A model generated the notes under the pieces. It was not told the DNA's origin, did no database searches, and saw only the letters and a program-made list of their open reading frames with translations. DNA of 64,000 bases from Tsukamurella conjunctivitidis (GTDB lineage: Bacteria; Actinomycetota; Actinomycetes; Mycobacteriales; Mycobacteriaceae): contig NZ_VIGX01000001.1 of the NCBI RefSeq assembly GCF_007858475.1, forward strand, positions 124,001 to 188,000, in the 5' to 3' direction. Made by a program: the position numbers and the translations under genes. This document shows positions 33,659 through 42,042 of this stretch, piece by piece. Every line of letters begins with the position of its first letter. Position 1 is the stretch's first letter.

Positions 33659-34831
33659 TCAGACCTTACTCAGCACCAAACCGCTGGTCGGAACCCCGGT
33701 CCCGGCGGTGACCACGGCGCGCTCCGCGCCCGTGACCTGGTTGGCCGCCGTGCCGCGCAGTTGGCGCACGGCCTCGGCGATGCCGTTCATGCCGTGGATG
33801 TACGCCTCGCCCAGCTGTCCACCGTGCGGATTCAGGGGCAGGGCCCCGTCGAGCTCGCAGGCCCCGGACGCCAGGAACGACGGCGCCTCGCCCCGCCCGC
33901 AGAAGCCGAGCTCCTCGAGCTGCATGAGCACGTAGGGGGTGAAGTGGTCGTAGAGCACCGCCAGGTCCATGTCCGACGGTGCCATGCCCGCCTGCGCCCA
34001 CAGCTGCCCGCCGACGACGCCCATCTCGGGCAGGCCGGTGAGGCCGTCGCGGTAGTAGCTGGTCATCACGTACTGATCGGGACCGCTGCCCTGCGCGGCG
34101 GCGGCGATCACGGCCGGCGTCCGCTGCAGGTCGCGTGCGCGCTCGGCGCTCGTGATCACCAGGGCCACGCCTCCGTCCGACTCCTGGCAGCAGTCCAGCA
34201 GGTGCAGCGGTTCGGCGACGTACCGCGACGCCTGGTGCTCCTCCAGCGTGATCGGCTTACCGAAGAACCACGCCTGCGGATTCGTCGCGGCCCGCGCGCG
34301 GTCGATGACGGCGACGCGGCCGAAATCCTCGCTCGTGGCGCCGAAATCGTGCATGTACCGGCGGGCCGCCATCGCGACGGTGGCGGCCGGCGTGGCGATG
34401 CCGGCGGGGTAGTGGAAGGCGTTGTCGATGCCGTTGGTGTTCACCTGCTGCGCCGCCGCGCCCGAGACCTGCCCGAAGCGGTGTCCGGAGCGCTCGTTGA
34501 AGGCACGATAGGCGACGACCACGTCGGTGACGCCGGTCGCCACGGCCATCGCGGCCTGCTGCACCGTGGCCGCCGCGGCGCCGCCGCCGAAGTTGATGCG
34601 GCTGAAGAACTTCAGCTCGGGTATCTGCAGCTCCCGTGCAACCGCGATCTCCGAGTTGGTATCCATCGTGAAGGTCACCAGGCCGTCGACGTCCTGCGGC
34701 GTGAGTCCGGCGTCGTCGAGTGCCGCGCGCACGCACTCCACCGCCAGGCGCAGCTCGCTGCGTCCCGAATCCTTGGAGAACTCGGTGGCCCCGATGCCGG
34801 CGATCGCGGCCCTGCCGCTCAGCCCGCTCAT
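33659..34831 (-). CDS. ltp2: Steroid side-chain retro-aldolase, thiolase-like lipid-transfer protein Ltp2
   Basis: A 390-residue member of the thiolase superfamily (SCP-x type) that is not a true thiolase. It opens GRAAIAGIGATEFSKDSGRSELRLAVE and ends LNPHGGQLGEAYIHGMNGIAEAVRQLRG. Known Ltp2 (Rv3540c) cleaves the C17-hydroxylated propionyl-CoA side chain of steroids to androstenedione and propionyl-CoA, in complex with the ChsH2 DUF35 domain. Length (386 in M. tuberculosis) and gene order chsH2-chsH1-ltp2 agree. ATG 34831 overlaps the chsH1 stop (ATGA), so translation is coupled. The thioesterase gene follows 3 bases after its stop. Confidence 0.92.
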   Translation of the reverse strand: MSGLSGRAAIAGIGATEFSKDSGRSELRLAVECVRAALDDAGLTPQDVDGLVTFTMDTNSEIAVARELQIPELKFFSRINFGGGAAAATVQQAAMAVATGVTDVVVAYRAFNERSGHRFGQVSGAAAQQVNTNGIDNAFHYPAGIATPAATVAMAARRYMHDFGATSEDFGRVAVIDRARAATNPQAWFFGKPITLEEHQASRYVAEPLHLLDCCQESDGGVALVITSAERARDLQRTPAVIAAAAQGSGPDQYVMTSYYRDGLTGLPEMGVVGGQLWAQAGMAPSDMDLAVLYDHFTPYVLMQLEELGFCGRGEAPSFLASGACELDGALPLNPHGGQLGEAYIHGMNGIAEAVRQLRGTAANQVTGAERAVVTAGTGVPTSGLVLSKV

Positions 34832-35244
34832 GCCGGCAGCACCACGGTCGCCGTACCCGAGATGTGATCGCCCAGACTGTCCTTCGCGGTCACCGCGATC
34901 GTCACGGCGGCACCGTCGACTCCCGTGACCGTGCCCGAGAAGTGCAGGGTGTCACCGGCGTAGCAGGGCGCGCCGAGCCGGATGGAGATGGTCCGCACGA
35001 AGGCCTCCGGGCCCGCCCAGTCGGTCACGTACTTCTGGACCAGGCCGTTGTCGGTGAGGATGTTGACGAAGATGTCCTTGCTGCCGCGGGAGTGCGCCGC
35101 GTCCCGGTCGTGGTGCACGTCCTGGAAGTCGCGGGTGGCGATGGCCGTGGTCGCCACGAAGGTCGTGGTGGCGTGGATCGTCATGGGCGGCAGCTCCGTT
35201 CCGACGGTGACCGCGGCGGCGGTGAGTGTTGCGGGATAGGTCAT
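34828..35244 (-). CDS. chsH1: Steroid enoyl-CoA hydratase small subunit ChsH1
   Basis: A 138-residue single hotdog MaoC-like protein (FQDVHHDRDAAHSRGSKDIFVNILTDNGLVQKYVTDW). In M. tuberculosis ChsH1 (Rv3541c) pairs with the MaoC domain of ChsH2 to hydrate the C17(20) double bond of the 3-carbon side-chain CoA thioester. The Asp-His pair in the HHDRDAAH segment fits the catalytic site. ATG 35244 overlaps the chsH2 stop by ATGA and its own stop overlaps the ltp2 start the same way. Confidence 0.92.
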   Translation of the reverse strand: MTYPATLTAAAVTVGTELPPMTIHATTTFVATTAIATRDFQDVHHDRDAAHSRGSKDIFVNILTDNGLVQKYVTDWAGPEAFVRTISIRLGAPCYAGDTLHFSGTVTGVDGAAVTIAVTAKDSLGDHISGTATVVLPA

Positions 35245-36242
35245 CGTGCCTCCCAGGCGGGCAGGGTCAGGTCGTCGTCGACGCGGAGGAAGACACTCCG
35301 GACCGGCATGCCGATCTCGACCTCGGCGGGGTCGACGTCGATGAGCTCGCCGAGGACGCGGACGCCCTCGTCGAGCTCCACGAGCGCCACGACGAAGGGG
35401 AGCCGCTTGCCGGGGACCTTCGGGTGGTGGTGCACCACGAAGCTGAAGACCCTTCCGGTGCCGGGGGAGACCACGTAGTCCGGGGTGAGCGCCAGATCGC
35501 CGCCGGGGTCCATCGGCCCGGGCGGGTGGCGGAGCGTCTCGCCCCAGCGCTGGATGCGCAGCTCGCCGGCCTTCGCGCCCTCCCAGTAGAAGGCGGTGTC
35601 GCGGGAGATCACGGGGCGCAGAACGCCGCCCGCGTAGGCGGAGGCGTCCACGATCCTGCCGCTGGGCCCTTCGGTGGGCGCGGCACCCTGCGTGGGCGGC
35701 TCGGCCGCGGGCGGCCGGAACTTGAGGATGCGGAAGACCATCTCGGCGACCACCTCGTCGCCCACGCGCCAGAGCGTGCGGGTGGTGAAGAACCAGCCCT
35801 CGCCGAGTCCGGTCTTCTTGGGGCCCACCACGTCCTCCAGGCGCGACGATGCCGTGATCTCCTCGCCGGGCCGGACGTGCCGGTGGTAGGTCTGATCGGA
35901 GTTGGTGGCGACGACCGAGGTGAAGCCGAGCTCGTCGAGGGCCTCCGTCATGAGACCCAGCGGGTCGTCGCCGGCGCGCTCCCCGTGCAGCCCGCGCATC
36001 GACCACACCTGCGCCATCGCGGGCGGCGCCACCGGCCCGCCGAACACCGACGCCGCCGCGAACTCCGGATCCGAGTACAGCGGGTTGGTGTCGCCGATCG
36101 CCTCGGTCCAGTTGTTGATCATCGGCTGGTTCACCGGGTCCCGGCCGGCGCGCGGCGCGGAATCGCCGAGGGCCCGGATCCGTTCCGCGGCGGCGAGGAC
36201 GGCCGCGGTCGTGTCCGCCGCCGTCGTGTCCTGGGCGGTCAT
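35241..36242 (-). CDS. chsH2: ChsH2: MaoC hydratase domain fused to DUF35 OB-fold domain
   Basis: A 333-residue two-domain protein. Residues about 15-185 are a MaoC-like hotdog (NWTEAIGDTNPLYSDPEFAAASVFGGPVAPPAM). Residues about 205-333 are a DUF35 OB-fold (AFYWEGAKAGELRIQRWGETLRHPP... DYVVSPGTGRVFSFVVHHHP) that lacks zinc-ribbon cysteines. The first domain with ChsH1 forms the hydratase; the second docks Ltp2, so hydration and retro-aldol cleavage are joined in one complex. Length is close to M. tuberculosis Rv3542c (311). ATG 36242 overlaps the stop of the fused acyl-CoA dehydrogenase upstream (ATGA), and its stop overlaps chsH1. Confidence 0.92.
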   Translation of the reverse strand: MTAQDTTAADTTAAVLAAAERIRALGDSAPRAGRDPVNQPMINNWTEAIGDTNPLYSDPEFAAASVFGGPVAPPAMAQVWSMRGLHGERAGDDPLGLMTEALDELGFTSVVATNSDQTYHRHVRPGEEITASSRLEDVVGPKKTGLGEGWFFTTRTLWRVGDEVVAEMVFRILKFRPPAAEPPTQGAAPTEGPSGRIVDASAYAGGVLRPVISRDTAFYWEGAKAGELRIQRWGETLRHPPGPMDPGGDLALTPDYVVSPGTGRVFSFVVHHHPKVPGKRLPFVVALVELDEGVRVLGELIDVDPAEVEIGMPVRSVFLRVDDDLTLPAWEAR

Positions 36243-38560
36243 CGGGGCACCCGCGGGAGCTGCAGGCCCATGAGGGCGATCAATTCGCGCTGGATCTCGT
36301 TGACGCCGCCGCCGAAGGTGAGCACCAGGTGGCGCTTGGCCTGCACGTCGAGCCAGTGCAACAGCTCCGCGGTGGCGGGCTCGGCCGGGTCGCCGTGCGT
36401 GCCGACGGTCTCCTCGAGCAGTGCGGTCAGGCCCTGGATCCGGTCGGAGCCGAAGACCTTCGTGGCGGAGGCGTCCGCCACGTCGACGGGGCCGCCGGCC
36501 TCGGCGGCGGCGACCTGCCAGTTGAGCAGCTCGTTGATGAGCTCCGCCGCGCGGACGCGGGCCAGTGCCTCCGCGACGTCGGGCTCGCCGAGCAGTTCCT
36601 GCTCGTGGGCCCACGCGTCCACCCGGTCGTACAGCGCGCCGATCCGGCCCGACGGGCCGAGCATGACCCGCTCGTGGTTGAGCTGCGTGGTGATCAGCTT
36701 CCAGCCCTCGTTCTCGGCGCCGACGAGCATCTCCACCGGGACGCGGACGTCGTTGTAATACGTCGCGTTCACGTGGTGCGCGCCGTCCGCGGTGATGATC
36801 GGCGTCCAGCTGTACCCCGGATCGCTGGTGTCCAGGATGAGGATCGAGATGCCCTTGTGCTTGGGCGCATCGGGATCGGTGCGTACCGCGATCCACACGT
36901 AGTCGGCGTCGTGTCCGCCGGTGGTGAAGATTTTCTGGCCGTTCACCACGTAGTGGTCGCCGTCGCGGACCGCGGTGGTGCGCAACGAGGCGAGATCGGT
37001 GCCGGCTTCGGGTTCGGTGTAGCCGATCGCGAAATGCACCTCGCCCGACAGGATCTTCGGGAGGAACTTCGCCTTCTGCTCCTCGGTGCCGAAGGCCTGC
37101 AGTGTCGGCCCCACGGTCTGCAGCGTGACCGACGGCAGCTGCACGTCGGCGCGGGACGCCTCGTTGGCGAACAGGTACTGCTCGATCGGCCCGAAGCCCT
37201 TGCCGCCGTATTCGATCGGCCACCCGACGCCGAGCCGGTCGTCGATGCCCATGCGCCGCACGACGTTCCGGAAGGCCTCGCCGTGCCGTTGGACGAGCAT
37301 CTCGGCCCGCTCCTCGGGTGTCATCAGCGTGGAGAAGTAGTCGCGCAGCTCGGCCTGCAGCGCCCGCTGCGCGCTGGTCAGCGCGAGGAACCGGCCGGAC
37401 TCGTCGGCCCCGACCGCGTCGTCCCGGTGCGCGGCCGCCAGCGCCCGCACCGTCTGCGGGACGCCGCCCACGAACCGCGTCAGGTCCTTGATCGTCGAGT
37501 AGAACCGGTGCAGCGGGTAGGTCGCGTCCACGCCGATGCCGCCGTGCAGGTGGTGGCAGGTCCGCACGGCCGACGGTGCCTCCGCCGCCAGCCAGTGCGC
37601 CGCCAGTGCCGTGGCCTCGTCGGCGGGGGAGCCGGTGCTCACCCGCCACGCGGCGGAGACGGCGGCGAGGTGCAGGGTCCGGGAGGCGATGTAGACGTCG
37701 GCGATCTGCTGGGCGACGGCCTGGAAAGCGCCCAGCGGCCGGCCGAACTGCTCACGTTTGCGCAGGTGGTCGACGGTGAGCGCCAGGGCGCCGGCGAGCG
37801 CACCGTCGGCCACGGCCGCGGCACCGGCCAGGCCGCACTCCCGTACGGCCTGAGCGACGGTCCCGTCGGTCGAATCACCGAGCGCGGCCTCGGCCGGCAC
37901 CTCGACGCCGGCCAGGTCGACGGTGCCCTCCGGCGTCCCGGCGGACGTGGGGCTCGGCGTCACGGTGACGCCGGGGGCGTCGGCGGGCACCACGAAGACG
38001 GCGGCGCCGTCAACACCCGGCCCGCTCGCTGCGCTCCCGGCGCCGGTGTCGGTGGTGGCGCTCACGAGCAGGTGCGTGGCGTGCTGCGCGTAGCCGACGG
38101 CGACCTTCCGGCCGGTCAGCGCCCAGCCGCTCGCGGTCCGCACGGCGCGGGTCCCTGGGACGACGGGGACCGCTGCCCCCGCCTCGCCGAGCGCGCCCAC
38201 GATGAGTTCCTCGCCGGTCAGGGCTGCGGGCAGGAGCTGCGCGCGCTGCTCGTCGGTGCCGTGCGCCGCGACGGGCAGGATGCCCAGCGCGAGGCCGGAC
38301 AGCACCGGTGCCGCGATCGCGAGGCGGCCGGCCTCGGTGAGCACCGCGGCCACCTCCTCGGCGCCGAGCCCGGCGCCGCCGAGACTCTCCGGGGCCGCAA
38401 GGCCCAGCAGATCGGCCCGAGCGAGGTCCGCCCACGTCGTGCGCCAGCCGTCCCCGCTTCCGGTGTCGGCGCCTCCGGTCTCGCGCGCGGCGGCGTGCCC
38501 CAGCACGTCGGCCGCGAGGCCGGCGACGGCCACCTGGTTCTCGTCCGGACGGAAGTCCAC
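36239..38560 (-). CDS. Fused ChsE1-ChsE2 steroid acyl-CoA dehydrogenase
   Basis: A 773-residue protein with two complete acyl-CoA dehydrogenase domains. Residues about 1-360 resemble FadE28/ChsE1 (ending HHLHGGIGVDATYPLHRFYSTIKDL). Residues about 370-773 resemble FadE29/ChsE2 (AELRDYFSTLMTPEERAEML... HFAIGYTEPEAGTDLASLRTTA... FGGGVNEIQRELIALMG). In M. tuberculosis these are separate genes just before chsH2, in the same order, whose products form an alpha2beta2 enzyme dehydrogenating the 3-carbon side-chain CoA. Here they are one chain, like FadE34 in plan. GTG 38560 (VDFRPDENQVAVAG) follows AGGAG at a 5-base spacing and is preferred to TTG 38590. A KstR-type site lies at 38595-38608. Its stop overlaps the chsH2 start. 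Confidence 0.88.
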   Translation of the reverse strand: MDFRPDENQVAVAGLAADVLGHAAARETGGADTGSGDGWRTTWADLARADLLGLAAPESLGGAGLGAEEVAAVLTEAGRLAIAAPVLSGLALGILPVAAHGTDEQRAQLLPAALTGEELIVGALGEAGAAVPVVPGTRAVRTASGWALTGRKVAVGYAQHATHLLVSATTDTGAGSAASGPGVDGAAVFVVPADAPGVTVTPSPTSAGTPEGTVDLAGVEVPAEAALGDSTDGTVAQAVRECGLAGAAAVADGALAGALALTVDHLRKREQFGRPLGAFQAVAQQIADVYIASRTLHLAAVSAAWRVSTGSPADEATALAAHWLAAEAPSAVRTCHHLHGGIGVDATYPLHRFYSTIKDLTRFVGGVPQTVRALAAAHRDDAVGADESGRFLALTSAQRALQAELRDYFSTLMTPEERAEMLVQRHGEAFRNVVRRMGIDDRLGVGWPIEYGGKGFGPIEQYLFANEASRADVQLPSVTLQTVGPTLQAFGTEEQKAKFLPKILSGEVHFAIGYTEPEAGTDLASLRTTAVRDGDHYVVNGQKIFTTGGHDADYVWIAVRTDPDAPKHKGISILILDTSDPGYSWTPIITADGAHHVNATYYNDVRVPVEMLVGAENEGWKLITTQLNHERVMLGPSGRIGALYDRVDAWAHEQELLGEPDVAEALARVRAAELINELLNWQVAAAEAGGPVDVADASATKVFGSDRIQGLTALLEETVGTHGDPAEPATAELLHWLDVQAKRHLVLTFGGGVNEIQRELIALMGLQLPRVPR

Positions 38561-38594
38561 GCGCACTCCTGATCTCGATACCGCGTACAAACGG

Positions 38595-38608
38595 TGAAAC
38601 GTGTTCTA
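38595..38608. promoter_or_regulatory. KstR-type site between chsE fusion and LLM gene
   Basis: TGAAACGTGTTCTA matches TNNAACNNGTTNNA exactly. It sits in the 99-base divergent gap, 35 bases from the dehydrogenase start and 52 from the LLM start, and could control both directions. Confidence 0.75.
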
Positions 38609-38659
38609 TTTTTAGCAAGTGGAGTGAACGCTCGCAAGCAGTTCGACGAAAGGGTGACC

Positions 38660-39529
38660 ATGCGATTCACGTACGCCGAGGCGATGACGGATCCGTCGTA
38701 CTACGTCCCGCTCGCACAGGCGGCGGAGGAGGCCGGCTATCACAGCATGTGCGTGGCCGACAGCATCGCGTATCCGGAGGTCTCCGACTCGACGTACCCG
38801 TACACCCCGGACGGCAGCCGCGAGTTCCTCGACGGCAAGGAGTTCGTCGAGACCTTCGTCCTCGCGTCGGCGCTGGCGGCGTCCACGACGACCCTGCGGT
38901 TCACGCCCTTCGTGCTCAAGCTGCCGATCCGCCCGCCCGTGCTCGTCGCGAAGCAGGCCGCGTCGCTCGCGTCCATGAGCGGGAACCGGTTCTCGCTCGG
39001 CGTGGGGATCAGCCCGTGGCCCGAGGACTTCGAGATCATGGGCGTGCCCTTCGAGCGCCGCGGCAAGCGGATGGACGAGTGCATCGAGATCATCAAGGGG
39101 CTCAGCACCGGCGAGTACTTCGAGTATCACGGCGAGTTCTTCGACATCCCGTCGATCAAGATCGCGCCGGTTCCCACGGAGCCGCTGCCGATCCTGGTGG
39201 GCGGGCACGCCGACGCGGCGCTGCGCCGTGCCGTGCGACTGTGCGACGGCTGGATGCACGCGGGCGGCGACGGCGAGGAGTTGGATCGGATGCTGACCCG
39301 GATCGACGAGCTGCGCGCCGAACACGACAAGAAGGAGTTCGAGATCCACGTGATCTCGCTGGACGCCTACACCGTGGACGGCATCAAGCGGCTCGAGGAC
39401 AAGGGCGTCACCGACGTGATCGTCGGCTTCCGGCTGCCCTACCAGTTGGGTCCCGATACCGAGCCTTTGCAGCCCAAGATCGATCACCTGCGGCGCTACG
39501 CCGATTCCGTCATCAGCAAGTTCGCCTGA
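38660..39529 (+). CDS. LLM-class F420-dependent oxidoreductase (Rv3520c-like)
   Basis: A 289-residue luciferase-like TIM-barrel oxidoreductase. ATG 38660 begins MRFTYAEAMTDPSYYVPLAQAAEEAGYHSM. Later blocks AKQAASLASMSGNRFSLGVGISPWPEDFEIMG, GKRMDECIEIIKGL and PLPILVGGHADAALRRAVRLCDGW are typical of the F420/FMN-binding family. Rv3520c in the M. tuberculosis cholesterol cluster is the closest analogue I recall; its reaction is not established. The longer frame from 38594 runs through the operator and is rejected. A KstR-type site lies upstream, and the ketosteroid isomerase gene follows 30 bases downstream, so the two form an operon. Confidence 0.85.
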   Translation: MRFTYAEAMTDPSYYVPLAQAAEEAGYHSMCVADSIAYPEVSDSTYPYTPDGSREFLDGKEFVETFVLASALAASTTTLRFTPFVLKLPIRPPVLVAKQAASLASMSGNRFSLGVGISPWPEDFEIMGVPFERRGKRMDECIEIIKGLSTGEYFEYHGEFFDIPSIKIAPVPTEPLPILVGGHADAALRRAVRLCDGWMHAGGDGEELDRMLTRIDELRAEHDKKEFEIHVISLDAYTVDGIKRLEDKGVTDVIVGFRLPYQLGPDTEPLQPKIDHLRRYADSVISKFA

Positions 39530-39559
39530 GCGCGCCGACCGACTACTGAGGAGACCGCG

Positions 39560-39976
39560 ATGAAAGACGATCACCCCGCCGTCCGCGCCGGACGCGCCTC
39601 CCAGGCCGCGGCCAGCGGCCACCGCAAGGAGGAGTGGCTCGATCTCTTCGCCGAGAACGGCGTGGTCGAGGACCCGGTCGGCCCGTCCGGCTTCGACCCC
39701 GAGGGCAAGGGCCACCACGGCCGCGAGGAGATCGCCGCCTTCTACGACAAGACGATCGGCGTCGCCGAGTCCCTGGAGTTCCTGTTCGGCGACGGCTTCG
39801 CCTGCGGGAACGAGGTTGCCTTCACCGGGCTCATCCGCACCGAGATCGGCGGGCACGTGATCGACGCCGAGGGCGTCTTCACGTACAAGGTGGACGACGC
39901 GGGGAAGATCGTCGCGCTGCGCGCCTTCTGGGAGGTCGACCGCGCGATGGCCACCGCCCGCCCCGTCGGCTCCTGA
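39560..39976 (+). CDS. Ketosteroid isomerase (SnoaL/NTF2 fold)
   Basis: A 138-residue NTF2-fold protein resembling Comamonas delta5-3-ketosteroid isomerase. LFAENGVVEDPVGPSG gives the catalytic base Asp38, and HVIDAEGVFTYKVDDAGKIVALRAFWE gives the second acid Asp102 (Asp99/103 in characterised enzymes). The oxyanion-hole Tyr of the first helix (Tyr14/16) is not present in VRAGRASQAAASG, so activity may be lower or the substrate different. The reaction would move the double bond of a 3-oxo-delta5 steroid to delta4, an early step of cholesterol breakdown. ATG 39560 has GAGGAGACC upstream. It is in an operon with the LLM oxidoreductase. Confidence 0.82.
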   Translation: MKDDHPAVRAGRASQAAASGHRKEEWLDLFAENGVVEDPVGPSGFDPEGKGHHGREEIAAFYDKTIGVAESLEFLFGDGFACGNEVAFTGLIRTEIGGHVIDAEGVFTYKVDDAGKIVALRAFWEVDRAMATARPVGS

Positions 39977-39985
39977 GCAACCGAG

Positions 39986-40044
39986 ACCGGGCGGATTCCC
40001 GGTCCGGATGCGAATGCACCGTCCGGACCGAGAATCCGCCCGGT
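39986..40044. terminator. Long bidirectional hairpin between isomerase and hsd4B
   Basis: Outer arms ACCGGGCGGATTC (39986-39998) and GAATCCGCCCGGT (40032-40044), inner arms CGGTCCGG (40000-40007) and CCGGACCG (40023-40030), one mismatch between them: 21 pairs in all with a 15-base loop. It fills the 76-base gap between convergent genes. Confidence 0.85.
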
Positions 40045-40052
40045 TTCCCGCA

Positions 40053-40910
40053 CTATCGTGCGGTGAACACCGCGTCCGCGAGCACCGGCGCGGCGCGCTC
40101 GACCGACTCGGCCGTCACCAGGTGGCGGTCGCCGTCCTGCCAGATCCGCACGCGCAGTGTCTCGCCCGGCAGCATGATCCCCGCGAACTTCGCGGACCAG
40201 GACCCCACCGCGGATGCATCGCCTTCGAGCACCGCGTCCGTCACGGCCTTGGCGACGATTCCGTAGGTGCAGAGCCCGTGCAGGATCGGCGCGTCGAAGC
40301 CGGCGCCCTTCGCGAACGCCGGGTCCGAGTGCAGCGGGTTCCGGTCGCCGCACAGCCGGTACAGCAGCGCCTGCTGGGGCAGCGTCGGAACGTCCACCGT
40401 CGTATCCGCCTCGCGGTCCGGAAGTTCGAGCCTCTCCGACGGTCCGCGCTCGCCGCCGAAGCCGCCCTCGCCGCGGGCGAAGATGGACGAGCGCGCGGTC
40501 CACAGGGGCTCGCCGGCATCGTCGACGACCTCGGTCTCCTGCCAGATGACCGCGGCCTTGCCCTTGTCGTGCACGTCGCTGATCCGCGTGCGCGCCGTCG
40601 CCGAACCGCTCGTCGGCAGCGGCCGGTGCGCCGTCACGGACTGGCTGCCGTGCACCACCTTCGCCAGATCGATCTCGACGCCGGGGAAGGAGACCTTCGG
40701 CGCCTCGGTGGCGTGGAAGTTCTGCGCCACCGTGGCGAAGGTCGGCAGCACGACGGTATGCCGCTCGGTGGCGTAGCGCAGCTCGCGGGCCGACAGCGGG
40801 TCGGCTCCGGCGCCCAGGGCCAGCTGGTAGAGCAGCACGTCCGAGGTGCTCCAGGAGAACTCGGCGGTGCCGAGGTCGGCACCGATCGCGACCGACGGGT
40901 CGATGGGCAT
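40053..40910 (-). CDS. hsd4B: Steroid enoyl-CoA hydratase (MaoC double hotdog, Hsd4B)
   Basis: A 285-residue protein with two hotdog repeats, the type 2 enoyl-CoA hydratase plan. The active-site motif is in the second half: YRLCGDRNPLHSDPAFAKGAGFDAPILHGLCTYG, with Asp and His in D-x4-H spacing as in (R)-hydratases. The N-terminal half has FATVAQNFHATEAPKVSFPGVEIDLAKVVHG. M. tuberculosis Rv3538 (286 residues) is the counterpart and hydrates the 5-carbon steroid side-chain CoA. ATG 40910 lies 31 bases after the kshB stop, so it is the last gene of the kstD-kshA-x-kshB transcript. A strong hairpin follows. Confidence 0.9.
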   Translation of the reverse strand: MPIDPSVAIGADLGTAEFSWSTSDVLLYQLALGAGADPLSARELRYATERHTVVLPTFATVAQNFHATEAPKVSFPGVEIDLAKVVHGSQSVTAHRPLPTSGSATARTRISDVHDKGKAAVIWQETEVVDDAGEPLWTARSSIFARGEGGFGGERGPSERLELPDREADTTVDVPTLPQQALLYRLCGDRNPLHSDPAFAKGAGFDAPILHGLCTYGIVAKAVTDAVLEGDASAVGSWSAKFAGIMLPGETLRVRIWQDGDRHLVTAESVERAAPVLADAVFTAR

Positions 40911-40941
40911 GGGTCTCCCTAGGCGGTAGGTCTTCGATGGT

Positions 40942-42042
40942 CTATTCGTAGGTGATGTGCACGGACTGCGTGCGGCGCATCGACTGGCAAGCCAGGATCA
41001 GTCCGTCGTCGAGATCCTCCTGATCGAGCACCTCGTTGTGGGCGAGCTCGACCTTCCCCTCGACGAGGCGGCACGCGCACGCGCTGCACGCCCCCTCGCG
41101 GCACGAGTACGGGGCTTCGATGCCGGCGTCCAGCATCACGTCCAGCAGCTTCTTCTCGGCGGGCCACGCGAGCTCGGTGGTCTTCCCGTCCAGTTCGACG
41201 GTGACGGTGCCCCCGTCGTCCGCCGGAGCGCCGGCCGCGCCATCAGCGGGGGAGTCGGTCGGCAGGTCCTCCGCCTCCGCGATCGCGGCCTTCTCCTCCT
41301 CCGCCTCCTCCTGCGCGGCCTCCACCTCGAAGGGATTGCGCGGCAGGGATCGGAACTTCTCGATGTGCACCTCGCGGCGCCCCTTGCCCAGCGACGTCAT
41401 CGCCTCCGAGACGGCGTCCATGAACGGACCCGGCCCGCAGACGAAGACCTCGCGCGAGGCGTACGGCGCAGCGAGCGCGGCGAGGTTCGCGGCGCTGGGC
41501 AGCCCCTGCACCGATTCGAGCCAGTGCACGACGACGAGCCGCTCCGGGTACGTCCGGGTGAGCTCGGCGAGGGCGGAGGCGAAGATCACCGACTGCGCGT
41601 CGCGGTTGGCGTAGATCAGCGCGACCGACCCGGAGCCGGTCTCCAGGACCGAGCGCAGGATCGACAGGATCGGCGTGACCCCGCTGCCACCCGCGAAGAG
41701 CAGCATGTCGACGTCCACGGACTTCGGCGTGAAGATGCCCGCGGGCACCAGCACATCGACCTCCATGCCGGGCGTCGCGTTGTCGCAGAGCCAGTTCGAG
41801 GCGTAGCCGTCCGCGGTGCGTTTGACCGCCACACGCAGCGGGCCGCCGTCGTGCGGCGCGCTGCACAGCGAGTAGCACCGCGCCACCGAACCGGTCTGCT
41901 CGCTCGGCACCCGGAGCGTGAGGAACTGACCCGGCTTGTAGGTGAACGACGACGCCAACTCGGCGGGCACCTCGAACTCGATGGAGTGCGCGTCGTGCGT
42001 CTCCGCGACCACCTTGGCGACGAGTAGTCGGTGGATGCTCAC
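40942..42042 (-). CDS. kshB: 3-ketosteroid 9-alpha-hydroxylase reductase KshB
   Basis: A 366-residue electron-transfer protein. The N-terminal FAD domain has RCYSLCSAPHDG, the NAD domain LLFAGGSGVTPILSILRSVL and EVFVCGPGPFMDAV. The C-terminal plant-type ferredoxin domain binds a [2Fe-2S] cluster through Cys314, Cys319, Cys322 and Cys352 (CX4CX2CX29C). An Asp/Glu/Ala-rich linker of about 45 residues separates them. It passes NADH electrons to KshA. GTG 42042 overlaps the stop of the preceding small gene (GTGA), a coupled start; the open frame upstream to 42216 is a shadow. Length fits KshB of M. tuberculosis (358). Confidence 0.95.
   Translation of the reverse strand: MSIHRLLVAKVVAETHDAHSIEFEVPAELASSFTYKPGQFLTLRVPSEQTGSVARCYSLCSAPHDGGPLRVAVKRTADGYASNWLCDNATPGMEVDVLVPAGIFTPKSVDVDMLLFAGGSGVTPILSILRSVLETGSGSVALIYANRDAQSVIFASALAELTRTYPERLVVVHWLESVQGLPSAANLAALAAPYASREVFVCGPGPFMDAVSEAMTSLGKGRREVHIEKFRSLPRNPFEVEAAQEEAEEEKAAIAEAEDLPTDSPADGAAGAPADDGGTVTVELDGKTTELAWPAEKKLLDVMLDAGIEAPYSCREGACSACACRLVEGKVELAHNEVLDQEDLDDGLILACQSMRRTQSVHITYE

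Noticed and set aside
36329-38572. 747-codon frame opposite the fused acyl-CoA dehydrogenase
   Set aside because: A mirror frame with no recognisable motif; the minus-strand gene has full family motifs on both halves.
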